DNA from: Chitinophaga sp. | GTDB taxonomy: Bacteria > Bacteroidota > Bacteroidia > Chitinophagales > Chitinophagaceae | DNA length: 64,000 nt | Assembly: GCF_019236475.1 (NCBI RefSeq) | Contig: NZ_JAFAIX010000003.1 | Location: 186,001 to 250,000, forward strand | Direction: 5' to 3' | In this document: positions 27,142-37,523 of the stretch, in pieces | Layout: each line of letters opens with the position of its first letter | Numbering within the stretch: the first letter of the stretch is position 1 | Made by a program: the position numbers and the translations under genes | Notes under the pieces: model-generated | The model's input: the letters and a program-made list of their open reading frames with translations, nothing else | Told to the model about the DNA's origin: nothing | The model's database searches: none

Positions 27142-28023
27142 TTGCCTACAATTGTCTATTACTTGTTGCTGCCGCTGATCTATGCGCTGTCGTTATTGCC
27201 TTTTCCGCTGCTTTACCTGCTCTCTGACGGGGTATATGCCCTGTTGTATTACGGCATAGGATACCGTAAGAAAGTGGTGATGCAAAACCTCCGCAATGCA
27301 TTCCCGGACAAAAGTGAGGCAGAATTAAAACGTATTTGCAAGGATTTCTACCATTATCTCTGTGATCTGTTCCTGGAAACGTTCAAAACGCTGACCATCA
27401 GTAAAGCCTCGATGGTAAAGCATTGTAGCTTTACCCCGGAAACAGTGGCCCTGTTTAACCAACTGGCAGCGGAGAAAAAGAGCGTCATCCTTGTGATGGG
27501 CCATAAAGGCAATTGGGAATGGGCAGGCAACACCTTCAGCATTCTCTGCCAACAGCAATTATATGTGATCTACCATCCCCTCGCCAATAAACACTTCAAC
27601 GGACTGATGTACCGCATGCGCACCCGCTTTGGCACGAAGCTGATTGCCATGCAGGATACCTTCCGCCAAATTGTACAAAACCGCGGAGAAGTGAATGCCA
27701 CTGCATTTATTGCAGACCAGGCGCCACAACCCGATACCGCCCACTGGTTACGCTTTTTGCACCAGGATACGCCGGTATTCAAGGGTACGGAAAAGATCGC
27801 ACAAAAAATGAATTACCCGGTAGTGTATGTGACAGTACAACGATTGAAAAGAGGCTACTACACCGTATCTGCTGAAATCCTTACTGCCACACCTTCCGAT
27901 GAAAAAGACGGAAATATAACAGTTGCGCATACACGCAAGCTGGAAGAAGATATCGTATCACAACCAGCCACCTGGCTGTGGTCGCACAAGCGCTGGAAGC
28001 ATAAACGCCCAGCCAATGTTTAA
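27142..28023 (+). CDS. Lysophospholipid/lipid A acyltransferase, LpxL/HtrB family
   Basis: The 293-residue protein has an N-terminal membrane anchor (YYLLLPLIYALSLLPFPLLY), then the HX4E catalytic motif in GHKGNWEW and the family blocks FIADQAPQ and TPVFKGTEKIA. It transfers a fatty acyl chain in lipid A or a related lipid. No ATG exists before the conserved start; TTG 27142 is the best start codon. It is followed after 52 bases by a fatty acid desaturase gene, which suggests a joint role in membrane lipid remodelling. Confidence 0.85.
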   Translation: MPTIVYYLLLPLIYALSLLPFPLLYLLSDGVYALLYYGIGYRKKVVMQNLRNAFPDKSEAELKRICKDFYHYLCDLFLETFKTLTISKASMVKHCSFTPETVALFNQLAAEKKSVILVMGHKGNWEWAGNTFSILCQQQLYVIYHPLANKHFNGLMYRMRTRFGTKLIAMQDTFRQIVQNRGEVNATAFIADQAPQPDTAHWLRFLHQDTPVFKGTEKIAQKMNYPVVYVTVQRLKRGYYTVSAEILTATPSDEKDGNITVAHTRKLEEDIVSQPATWLWSHKRWKHKRPANV

Positions 28024-28075
28024 CTGTACCCGTTTGTTTCTATTTTATTCATATGACTATTTCAACTGACCTATT

Positions 28076-29110
28076 ATGCTGGAGGGAAAAGATCTAATCC
28101 TGGCTACCAAGCCGTTTGCATGCGAAGACAGAGCCAAAAGCTGGCTATACACCTGCTCTACACTCCTGTTATTGATCCTGGCATTATCAGGCACGGTAAC
28201 GCTACCATTCCTGGCATTGAGAATACTCGCCAGTGTGTTGTCCGGTTTATTGATTGTCCGGATGTTTGTGATTTACCACGACCACCAGCACCATACTATA
28301 TTGAATAAGTCCTTGCTAGCAGAGGGTATCATGACCATCTTCGGGATATATATCCTGGCGCCTACTAGCATTTGGAAACGTTCGCACGATTATCATCACA
28401 AGCATAATTCGAAGTTGTTTAGTGCCAGCATCGGCTCCTATCCTATTTTCACTCGTAAGAAATTTGAATCGGCCACTCCTGCGGAAAAGCGCGCTTACCT
28501 GTTTAGCAGGCATCCGCTTACGATTGCTGCCGGCTACCTGTCCATGTTCATGCTGGGTATGTGCGTGCAATCTTTTTTAAGCAGTCCCCGTAAACATATA
28601 GATTCCTTACTGGCATTGATCATACACTTGGCTGGCAGTGTGGCTGTTATCTATTTCTGGGGCTGGGAAAGCTGGCTGCTAATGATCGTTATTCCTTTCA
28701 CCATTGCCTGCGGCATTGGCGCTTACCTGTTTTATGCCCAGCATAATTTCCCGGGGGTATCGTTCAGTGTGAACCAAGAATGGTGCTACGATAAAGCCGC
28801 CCTGCTCTCTTCCAGCTATATGAAGATGAGCCCTGTGATGGCTTGGTTTACGGCTAATATCGGTTACCATCATATCCACCATCTGAATGCGCGTATTCCG
28901 TTTTACCGCTTACCGGAAGCGATGGCGAAGATGACTGAATTGCAAACTGCTAAAACAACCTCCCTCCGTTTCCGCGATATCCGCGCTTGTTTCCGACTGA
29001 AAGTTTGGGACCCGGAACAACAAAAAATGATAGGCCTGAAAGAAATCCGTTCCTGTGCCCCGGTATTATCCGGCATCATGGAGCCAGAAGAAGTGATTGT
29101 TCCAGGCTGA
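28076..29110 (+). CDS. Membrane fatty acid desaturase
   Basis: The 344-residue protein has the three histidine boxes of integral membrane desaturases: HDHQHH (68-73), HDYHHKH (104-110) and HHIHH (265-269), spaced by hydrophobic segments. It would introduce a double bond into acyl chains using a di-iron centre. The neighbouring acyltransferase supports a lipid role. A terminator follows about 20 bases after the stop. Confidence 0.9.
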   Translation: MLEGKDLILATKPFACEDRAKSWLYTCSTLLLLILALSGTVTLPFLALRILASVLSGLLIVRMFVIYHDHQHHTILNKSLLAEGIMTIFGIYILAPTSIWKRSHDYHHKHNSKLFSASIGSYPIFTRKKFESATPAEKRAYLFSRHPLTIAAGYLSMFMLGMCVQSFLSSPRKHIDSLLALIIHLAGSVAVIYFWGWESWLLMIVIPFTIACGIGAYLFYAQHNFPGVSFSVNQEWCYDKAALLSSSYMKMSPVMAWFTANIGYHHIHHLNARIPFYRLPEAMAKMTELQTAKTTSLRFRDIRACFRLKVWDPEQQKMIGLKEIRSCAPVLSGIMEPEEVIVPG

Positions 29111-29130
29111 GAAATACATTGAATTTTCGT

Positions 29131-29170
29131 ATACGCTTCAGGGTGAGAATCCTGAAGCGTATTTTATTTT
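29131..29170 (+). terminator. Terminator after the desaturase gene
   Basis: ATACGCTTCAGG and CCTGAAGCGTAT form a perfect 12-bp stem with an 8-base loop, followed by TTTATTTT. The GGGAGACACG motif begins immediately afterwards. Confidence 0.88.
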
Positions 29171-29269
29171 AGGGAGACACGGTTCCGGTACAAAAACAGC
29201 CTCACAGATTTACAAACCAAGCATCGTTAAAAGTGTTATATTCATTAAGAAATCCAGTTAAACAGGTAG

Positions 29270-31488
<2,219 letters not shown>

Positions 31489-31618
31489 CTTTTTTATTTA
31501 AATCTAGGAGAAATTCGCGAATAATGAGATGAAAGAATTGGGTAAGTTTTCTAGTAGGATTAACTTTTCATTTATCTTTAGGGAGACAACATCTTCACCA
31601 GTTACCAACTGTACACCT

Positions 31619-31891
31619 ATGTCAAGTAAGCATACCTATTCGGTTATCGAGTCATTTTATTCCGTTTCAGGGAGAATTTTCATCATAATTGCATGTACAG
31701 ATGTGATTCCAGTTCCTGGAACCTTGCTTACTGGAACCACTGGATACCACTGGATAATCGAGGAGCAATTACACGACAAAAAGGTATTAGCATTAATTGC
31801 CGACCGCCCTTACTACTTCTTCAGCATAACCAGTACTGATGGCCTCCTCCGAAAGCCAGACATTGGAGAAACCCTAACCAGCAACAGCTAA
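31619..31891 (+). CDS. Small protein of unknown function, beta-rich
   Basis: The 90-residue protein is not recognised. Its pattern (YSVIESFYSVSGRIFIIIAC, IPVPGTLLTG, YHWIIEEQ) is mostly beta and faintly recalls the small barrel of translation-factor domain 2, with SGR near the start; this is a weak resemblance. An in-frame ATG at 31529 would extend it, but the extension is poorly conserved in character and would cover the TTTAGGGAGACA motif at 31577. It is convergent with the HxlR gene, with 6 bases between the stops. Confidence 0.5.
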   Translation: MSSKHTYSVIESFYSVSGRIFIIIACTDVIPVPGTLLTGTTGYHWIIEEQLHDKKVLALIADRPYYFFSITSTDGLLRKPDIGETLTSNS

Positions 31892-31897
31892 TCTACA

Positions 31898-32269
31898 TTA
31901 CGCCTCCTCTTCCACTAGCTCCTTGCTAGCAATCAGTTTCTGGAATCTTTCCAGGTGGTTATTCCCCCAGGCATTCATTTCAAAAATCACCGGCAACAGG
32001 GATTCTCCAAATTCGGTCAGAAAATATTCGACTCTCGGTGGTAATTCCGGGTAAATCACCCGCCTCACCATGCCATGAAATTCCAGTTCTCGCAACTGCA
32101 TATTCAATACCCTACGGGTAGCAGAGGGCATCTCTCTATGCATTTCATTAGGCCGGTGCACGCCGTTATAAATGAGGTACAGTAGATAGGATTTCCACTT
32201 CCCACCGATGATCTCCATCAGTACACTAAAGCCACAGGAAAAGTCTTTCGGTATTTTCTTTTCGTACAT
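31898..32269 (-). CDS. HxlR-family transcriptional regulator
   Basis: The 123-residue protein has the HxlR winged helix: MEIIGGKWKSYLLYLIYNG, FNEM-like HREMPSATRRVLNMQLREL and PPRVEYFLTEFGESLLPVI. Cys12 in FSCGFSVLMEIIGG sits where related regulators (YodB, HypR) have a redox-sensing cysteine. It is divergent from a two-gene oxidoreductase operon and probably controls it; a candidate operator lies between them. Confidence 0.9.
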   Translation of the reverse strand: MYEKKIPKDFSCGFSVLMEIIGGKWKSYLLYLIYNGVHRPNEMHREMPSATRRVLNMQLRELEFHGMVRRVIYPELPPRVEYFLTEFGESLLPVIFEMNAWGNNHLERFQKLIASKELVEEEA

Positions 32270-32318
32270 CTTACTAGGTTTTACTGGAACAAATTTACCA
32301 TATGTTCGGAAAATGGAG

Positions 32319-32342
32319 GGTATGGAAAAAATTATCCATACC
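32319..32342. promoter_or_regulatory. Candidate HxlR operator
   Basis: GGTATGGA and TCCATACC form an inverted repeat with an 8-base AT spacer, 50 bases before the HxlR start and 66 before the SDR start. The GGTAT/ATACC form is reminiscent of sites bound by HxlR-family repressors. Confidence 0.5.
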
Positions 32343-32360
32343 TGTAACTTTTTTCCCATA

Positions 32361-32391
32361 TTGTCAGACCTCCCGGAAATCGCTCCCTTTG
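32361..32391 (+). promoter_or_regulatory. Candidate promoter of the SDR operon
   Basis: TTG at 32361 and TCCCTTTG at 32384-32391 are 20 bases apart, the spacing of Bacteroidota promoters, with one mismatch to the TAnnTTTG consensus. ATG 32408 lies 17 bases downstream. Confidence 0.4.
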
Positions 32392-32407
32392 TGAAAAATT
32401 ATTCAAC

Positions 32408-33169
32408 ATGATGGATTACAAAGATAAAAAGATAGTTATCACAGGCGGAACGCATGGAATGGGATTTGCCACTGCCAAGATGTTTATAGACCTCGGCGCA
32501 TCCGTGATCATCACTGGCAACAATGCGGAACGAATCGCGGCAGCACAGCAGCAACTGGGCAGCAAGGCCCTAGCCCTTCGCTCTGACGCCTCCAATATCG
32601 CCGATATTGAAAAGCTCAGTCGCACTGTAGCGGATCATTTCGGAACAATTGATTTACTGCATGTCAATGCCGGTTACTCTATATTGGAGCTCTTCTCGCA
32701 GGTAACGGAAGCTAGTTATAACAAAACATTTGACATCAACACCAAGGGCGCCTTCTTTGCAGCCAGACATATGTCTCCCTTAATCAACCCTCATGGCGCT
32801 ATTGTCTTTACGACTTCTATTGCCAATAATTCCGGATATGCCGGCATGGGCACTTATGCGGGAGCAAAAGCAGCAGTAACTGCGTTTATGCGTGTACTAG
32901 CGGCGGAGCTAGCCCCTAAAGGCATTCGCGTAAATGCCGTTAGCCCGGGTTTCATTAGTACGCCTACCATGGGTGTTTATGGGGCTACGCCACAGGAACT
33001 GGCAGCTTTCGAAGAATTGGGCAATCATATCACGCCATTAAAGCGCCACGGCAAAATGGAGGAAGTAGCCGCAGCCGTTAAATTCCTCGCATTCGAGGCC
33101 ACCTTCACCACCGCAGCAGAACTTACGGTAGACGGAGGCCTCTCTCACCGACTCACACTACCACAATAA
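32408..33169 (+). CDS. SDR family oxidoreductase
   Basis: The 253-residue protein has the short-chain dehydrogenase marks: GGTHGMGFATAK for NAD(P) binding, NAGYS, the catalytic Ser in TTSIANNSG and YAGAKAAV with the Tyr and Lys. It resembles 3-oxoacyl-ACP-reductase-like SDRs. The substrate is unknown. It forms an operon with the next oxidoreductase after 17 bases, and is divergent from an HxlR gene; HxlR/SDR pairs are often a response to reactive carbonyls or quinones. Confidence 0.93.
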   Translation: MMDYKDKKIVITGGTHGMGFATAKMFIDLGASVIITGNNAERIAAAQQQLGSKALALRSDASNIADIEKLSRTVADHFGTIDLLHVNAGYSILELFSQVTEASYNKTFDINTKGAFFAARHMSPLINPHGAIVFTTSIANNSGYAGMGTYAGAKAAVTAFMRVLAAELAPKGIRVNAVSPGFISTPTMGVYGATPQELAAFEELGNHITPLKRHGKMEEVAAAVKFLAFEATFTTAAELTVDGGLSHRLTLPQ

Positions 33170-33186
33170 TCAAAAAAACAATAGAT

Positions 33187-34041
33187 ATGGGAAACAACAT
33201 CACATTGATTGGCTTAGGAGCCATGGGATCGGTTTTAGGGGAATTAATGGTTAAAAATAATATATCCCTGACCGTTTGGAATAGATCAAAAGAAAAGGCA
33301 GCAGGGCTCATAGCCCAAGGCGCTAAATATGTTCCGGACGTTCATACAGCCGTTGCCGATAGTCGAGTGATTATACTTTGTGTAGTAGACTACAAAGCCA
33401 GCAACGACATCCTGGCTGGCCTTGACCTCACCGGAAAAACTATTATTCAGTTGAGCAGTGGTACCCCAGCAGATGCCCGTGAAATGCAGACGGACATCCT
33501 CGCCAGAGGCGCCGAATACCTGGATGGCGTTATCCTAGCCACTCCTCCACAAATGGGACAACCTACTACCCCCATTTTCTTCTCAGGGGATGAAAAAATA
33601 TTCCGCGAACAAGAAGCCGTTTTGAAAACACTGGCCGGAAACCTAGTGTATATGGGGCCAGCGGTTGGTGCAGCCGCTGCATGGGATCTCGCGATATTGT
33701 CTACTATGTTTGGTATGCAGTTCGGATTCCTGCACGGCGCTCGTATCATGGAGGCAGAGGGTATTCCTGTAGGAGCCCTCGGCGATACCATTGCAGCACT
33801 ATCTCCTGTACTGGCCGAAATGGTGCAAGAAGTGGGACATGATATTGAAAAAAGTCAATTCAGTCAGCCGCTCAGTTCACTGGAAATATGTGCTTATTGT
33901 TTTGAACTGATGCAACGACATGCCGCAGAATCCACCATCACAGCGCCGTTCCCTGCCTTTGCACTGGAACAGTTAAACCAAGGAAGAGCCGCAGGTTTCG
34001 GCAAAGAAAGATTTGCTGCGATGATTAAATTAATGAGATAA
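33187..34041 (+). CDS. NAD(P)-dependent oxidoreductase, 6-phosphogluconate/3-hydroxyisobutyrate dehydrogenase-like (imine reductase type)
   Basis: The 284-residue protein begins ITLIGLGAMGSVLGELMVKN, a GxGxxG Rossmann fold, and continues with VWNRSKEKAAGLIAQGA, the typical second block. The catalytic region and the helical C-terminal half are like imine reductases. It is the second gene of the SDR operon. Confidence 0.88.
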   Translation: MGNNITLIGLGAMGSVLGELMVKNNISLTVWNRSKEKAAGLIAQGAKYVPDVHTAVADSRVIILCVVDYKASNDILAGLDLTGKTIIQLSSGTPADAREMQTDILARGAEYLDGVILATPPQMGQPTTPIFFSGDEKIFREQEAVLKTLAGNLVYMGPAVGAAAAWDLAILSTMFGMQFGFLHGARIMEAEGIPVGALGDTIAALSPVLAEMVQEVGHDIEKSQFSQPLSSLEICAYCFELMQRHAAESTITAPFPAFALEQLNQGRAAGFGKERFAAMIKLMR

Positions 34042-34061
34042 AATATACGCTCCCGCCTGTT

Positions 34062-34125
34062 GCCCCTGCCCAGTGGGCGCAAAAAATCTCCCACCTGTCG
34101 TCCTGGCCCGCTGGGCCGGGACGAC
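34062..34125. repeat. REP-like GC-rich palindromes (copy 2 with a decayed neighbour)
   Basis: Arms GTCGTCCTGGCCC and GGGCCGGGACGAC (34097-34109, 34113-34125) form a 13-bp stem with one G-T wobble and a 3-base loop. Before it, GCCCCTGCCCAGTGGGCGC at 34062-34080 resembles a partly lost copy of the palindrome at 20899. Confidence 0.65.
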
Positions 34126-34128
34126 GAA

Positions 34129-34175
34129 AAAAGCAAAGGGAAATGACGTCTGCGACGTCATTTCCCTTTGCTTTT
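34129..34175. terminator. 22-bp perfect hairpin with TGACGTC-TGC-GACGTCA apex (copy 2)
   Basis: Arms 34129-34150 and 34154-34175 are perfectly complementary over 22 bases with the same TGC loop and TGACGTC apex as the hairpin at 20842-20898. Outer arms differ in sequence. It lies between convergent genes and can terminate both. Confidence 0.92.
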
Positions 34176-34187
34176 GAAAATAAATAC

Positions 34188-34895
34188 TTAACGCGCATGT
34201 AACGAAATATTGAACTGCACGAAATAATTATTCTCCTGCATAACATTATCGTATGCCGGTAATTTACGGTAGACATGCATATAACCGGCTTCTAATGTCA
34301 CTGCTTGATTAAGCTTTAGCACTCCTGATATCGCTTGTCTATCTTGATCAAAAAAATGCCCTGGTGCTACACCCACCGGATTTACCATCATTTCATTGTA
34401 CGCATTCAGTGAAACATTATTCGAAAAAGCATACTGCAACCCTGTTCTGAGCCTTGTGCGCAATACTTGCTGGCCGGTAGAAAAATTCCTATACTCAACG
34501 CCTACACGAGATTGAAAACTCATCTTCTCTGTAAGACCAGTTTGATAACTGATGGCCAATGTACTTCTCAGCTCTTGCATCGGATCTTTTGACAGATCAT
34601 GTGCTGTCAGTAAAACCGGATGCTGCTGATACCAAGCCAGTGGCGATACAGACAGTGAAAAATGTGGATTCACTTTGTAATGAATCCATGGCCGGATGGA
34701 GTACATCAATGGCTTGGAAAACAGCGGATCACTCTCTGGATGTTGCCTACGATGTTGGAATTCCAGCGCTGCGTCCCATTTATCATTGAGCTTTGTTTGT
34801 AAGGTAAGCCTGGTCCAGAGGTTATCCTTTACCTGTCCGCTTACAGTTAATCCCAACAATATCCATCCCACAAAAATTAAAAGAACCTTCCGCAT
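34188..34895 (-). CDS. DUF2490 family outer-membrane-like protein
   Basis: The 235-residue protein has a signal peptide (LLIFVGWILLGLTVSGQ) and the beta-barrel pattern of DUF2490, with NLWTRLTLQTKLNDKWDAAL at the start, alternating aromatic strands and an end in YFVQFNISLHAR. It probably forms a small outer-membrane barrel of unknown function. Its start lies 1 base after the TauE/SafE stop codon (TAAGATG), so the two are coupled. Confidence 0.85.
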   Translation of the reverse strand: MRKVLLIFVGWILLGLTVSGQVKDNLWTRLTLQTKLNDKWDAALEFQHRRQHPESDPLFSKPLMYSIRPWIHYKVNPHFSLSVSPLAWYQQHPVLLTAHDLSKDPMQELRSTLAISYQTGLTEKMSFQSRVGVEYRNFSTGQQVLRTRLRTGLQYAFSNNVSLNAYNEMMVNPVGVAPGHFFDQDRQAISGVLKLNQAVTLEAGYMHVYRKLPAYDNVMQENNYFVQFNISLHAR

Positions 34896-34896
34896 C

Positions 34897-35685
34897 TTAC
34901 AACAATTCAGCAGCGAAAATGTAAATGCCCATCATCAGCACAAACCAACCGAAACCCTTTTTCAATCGGGCGCCTTCTATGCGCTTGCTCATCCTGGCTC
35001 CCAGCAGAATCCCTATAGCAGCCACCATGCTGATACCTAACAGGAACGTCCATTCGATATGTACAAAAGCGATATCGCCCGCAAAACCCAGCAACGAGTT
35101 CAATGCAATGATGAGTAGTGAAGTACCTACTGCCTCTTTCATCGGCATCTTCATGAGCATAATCAATGCAGGGATAATTAGAAAACCACCTCCAGCGCCC
35201 AATAAACCGGTGATAAACCCAATGACCACTCCATATCCAATTATGCGGGAATAAGCCATTTTTGCCCCATTTCCAGCCTGTTCTGCGGCACTGCCGTTTC
35301 GGATCATGGAAACAGATGCCAGTACCATCAAGAAAGCAAATAATATCATGGTCAGCATGGATTTGGTGATATTCACTTCACCCAAGCTGAAAATATGTTC
35401 CGGGATCAAAGGCAGCAGTAAGCGCCTGGTGGCTAATACCGTAAGGATAGAAGAAGAGGCATAGAGGAGGGCGACCGGTATATTGATCTGTTTACGTTTT
35501 AGATAACCCATAGCGCCAATCAGACTGGTAAAGCCTACTATGAAGAGAGAATAAGTAGTGGCATTCGCTGGTTCCAGATGGAAGATATACACCAGCACAG
35601 GCACGGTAAGAATAGATCCTCCCCCTCCGATCAGTCCCAAGGAAATCCCAATCAACATCGCCGCTATATAGCCCAGTATTAACAT
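34897..35685 (-). CDS. Sulfite exporter TauE/SafE (TSUP) family permease
   Basis: The 262-residue protein has about eight membrane segments and the TSUP signature GISLGLIGGGGSILTVPVLV with its repeat GFITGLLGAGGGFLIIPALI. TSUP proteins move sulfur-containing or organic anions across the inner membrane. ATG 35685 is preferred to an in-frame TTG at 35691. It is followed directly by the DUF2490 gene. A 172-base gap separates it from the metal-efflux genes upstream. Confidence 0.9.
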   Translation of the reverse strand: MLILGYIAAMLIGISLGLIGGGGSILTVPVLVYIFHLEPANATTYSLFIVGFTSLIGAMGYLKRKQINIPVALLYASSSILTVLATRRLLLPLIPEHIFSLGEVNITKSMLTMILFAFLMVLASVSMIRNGSAAEQAGNGAKMAYSRIIGYGVVIGFITGLLGAGGGFLIIPALIMLMKMPMKEAVGTSLLIIALNSLLGFAGDIAFVHIEWTFLLGISMVAAIGILLGARMSKRIEGARLKKGFGWFVLMMGIYIFAAELL

Positions 35686-35857
35686 TTGCAATAATTTTAC
35701 TGCAAAGCTCCGTATTGGAAATCTCCTGGTCGGCTACATTTGTTACATAAGAAAAAAGGGGCAAGTATTACTCCCGAAACGAGCTCCAGAAAAGACTAAT
35801 TATGACAACACATCCGTGAAGGAGGAATAATATCTGTAATTATCACATATAAGAATT

Positions 35858-36304
35858 TCATGGTGTAATCGTATCGATCCAATTAGCAATCGTATCCCGC
35901 TGCGCAGTAGTCAATCTGGCATCTGGATGCAACCAGGTGTAAGAAGGCAACGGCATCTTCTTCATATGAACCATCGACTGGATCCTGGCCAGTTTACGTT
36001 CCTGCCGTTTTGCCGGATAAGTCCCAAACTCGTCAAAGTTTAAATCTTTCTTAGCTTCCCTGATGTGATGGTCTAGATACCAAGCCACGGGCTGTATCTT
36101 ATCATACCAAGGATACCTGGTATTGTTACTGTGACAGTCATAACATGCCTGCTTCAAAATAGTACTGATCTCTTGGGGTACCTGGTAGGTATGCATAAAA
36201 TCCTTCGTATACACCTGATTGCTCTCATTAGGCGCAGGCCGTATAAACTGGATTACTACTAATGCTACCAATAATACCAGGAGAATAATTTTGATTTTTT
36301 TCAC
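35858..36304 (-). CDS. Haem-binding domain protein (Haem_bd, CxxCH)
   Basis: The 148-residue protein has an N-terminal membrane anchor (IKIILLVLLVALVVIQF) and the Haem_bd motif CYDCHSNNTRYPWY, giving one c-type haem site near residue 47. The block HMKKMPLPSYTWLHPDARLT and the final helix are typical of the family. GTG 36304 is chosen as start: an upstream in-frame start would place a hairpin terminator inside the gene. It is the last gene of the efflux island. Confidence 0.86.
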   Translation of the reverse strand: MKKIKIILLVLLVALVVIQFIRPAPNESNQVYTKDFMHTYQVPQEISTILKQACYDCHSNNTRYPWYDKIQPVAWYLDHHIREAKKDLNFDEFGTYPAKRQERKLARIQSMVHMKKMPLPSYTWLHPDARLTTAQRDTIANWIDTITP

Positions 36305-36330
36305 AGGATTAAATTTTACTGATAAACAAT

Positions 36331-36360
36331 ACAGCAGGCCGATTGGTTTCGGCCTGCTGT
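36331..36360 (-). terminator. Hairpin between a DUF3347 gene and the haem-binding gene
   Basis: ACAGCAGGCCGA and TCGGCCTGCTGT form a perfect 12-bp stem. On the minus strand ATTGTTTATC follows, a weak T tract, so it may only attenuate. Confidence 0.6.
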
Positions 36361-36366
36361 AGATAA

Positions 36367-36933
36367 TTATTTCAGTTCTTCTTTCTCCGTACCACAACCT
36401 GGCATGCTAGCGCCCATGTAAGGGTTTTTCACCTCTTTTTCTTCACTCAGCCATAATGCGCCTTTGTTGTTATTGTACATCGGACAGTAATCGTGATACA
36501 GCGTACGGCCCGCTCCCATAGATTTCACCAGCGCATAGATATCCTCACTCATGGCAGCAAAGTGTTCCCGCTGATGTTCGATATTCCCCTCATTCTTACC
36601 AATATGCTCCGCATTTTCTTTCAAGTCTTCGAAGTTGTCAGTAAATACCTGCTGTTGTGCTGGCGTCAATCCTGATTTATCCACTGCGCTGAGGGCTTCT
36701 GCCATGGCCTTACCGCCATTGGCGGCTTCTGCGGAATTATCTGCAAATAAGCCATTTTTAATATGTAGGTAATGATCTACGATTGCTTTAATAGGCGTGG
36801 CTGGCTTGGTATCTGCGGCTGCATGCTGCGCTTCGTGTGTATTGGCACTGGCACCTGCTTCACTGGATGTATTGTTGCAGGCATAAAAGGTAATGGCAGC
36901 AAGGGCCATCGTACAAAGGAATAAGCGTTTCAT
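36367..36933 (-). CDS. DUF3347 lipoprotein (metal-efflux accessory)
   Basis: The 188-residue protein has a lipoprotein signal peptide with Cys19 (AITFYAC) and the DUF3347 core: IKAIVDHYLHIKNGLFADN, EHFAAMSEDIYALVKSMG, then LYHDYCPMYNNNKGALWLS and NPYMGASMPGCG. The Cys, Met and His residues in the last blocks suggest copper binding. DUF3347 domains also occur fused to CusB-like adaptors. A paralogue of similar length lies 25 bases upstream. Confidence 0.88.
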   Translation of the reverse strand: MKRLFLCTMALAAITFYACNNTSSEAGASANTHEAQHAAADTKPATPIKAIVDHYLHIKNGLFADNSAEAANGGKAMAEALSAVDKSGLTPAQQQVFTDNFEDLKENAEHIGKNEGNIEHQREHFAAMSEDIYALVKSMGAGRTLYHDYCPMYNNNKGALWLSEEKEVKNPYMGASMPGCGTEKEELK

Positions 36934-36958
36934 TTACTGGTTTTTTATGAATGAATGA

Positions 36959-37510
36959 CTAATTATTGTTGGCTGCGAAAGTGCTTTTAATGCCTCCGCA
37001 TGTCAGCATCTGCTCCCCGAAATAAGGATTGCGAATATCCTTGACACCACTGATCCAAGATGCACCTTTATCCTCCATGGCCATAGGACAGAAATCTACG
37101 TATAACGCTCCCGCCTGTACGCCGGACTTTTCAATGAGTACAATCAACTCGTTGCTCAGTGCGGCGAAGGCTGTCCGCTGCAGCGCGATGTCTGCGGTAG
37201 CAACTATCTTATCCGCTTCCTGCTTTATCTTACTGTTTAGCTGTAATCTTGCAGCTCCTTCTCCAATAGCATTGGCGGCTATTCTGGCGGTCGCTGCATC
37301 ATTGTCCACTAATGCGGTGGTCAGTTTTACATACTGCGGATAGATCGCATTCAACCGATCATCGCGCAGTATTATTTCATTGGTAACGATGGCAGTTATA
37401 GTATCCTGCTTTTTATCTGTTGCCACCTCCTGCGGCACCGCCTTGTTTTTACAAGCGAAAGCCAACATGGCTACTACTATCACGGCGATAATTGAAAATC
37501 TGTTCATCAT
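36959..37510 (-). CDS. DUF3347 lipoprotein, paralogue of the neighbouring gene
   Basis: The 183-residue protein has a lipobox (AMLAFAC) and the DUF3347 pattern: NAIYPQYVKLTTALVDNDAA, ALSNELIVLIEKSGVQ, LYVDFCPMAMEDKGASWIS and NPYFGEQMLTCG. The DUF3347 copies are diverged from each other but share the FCPM/YCPM and Cys motifs. It follows the adaptor gene by 13 bases. Confidence 0.87.
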   Translation of the reverse strand: MMNRFSIIAVIVVAMLAFACKNKAVPQEVATDKKQDTITAIVTNEIILRDDRLNAIYPQYVKLTTALVDNDAATARIAANAIGEGAARLQLNSKIKQEADKIVATADIALQRTAFAALSNELIVLIEKSGVQAGALYVDFCPMAMEDKGASWISGVKDIRNPYFGEQMLTCGGIKSTFAANNN

Positions 37511-37523
37511 ACAAAAGATTTTA

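Noticed and set aside
35492..35764. Minus-strand frame overlapping the TauE/SafE start
   Set aside because: It lies mostly within the permease in another frame and has no recognisable pattern.
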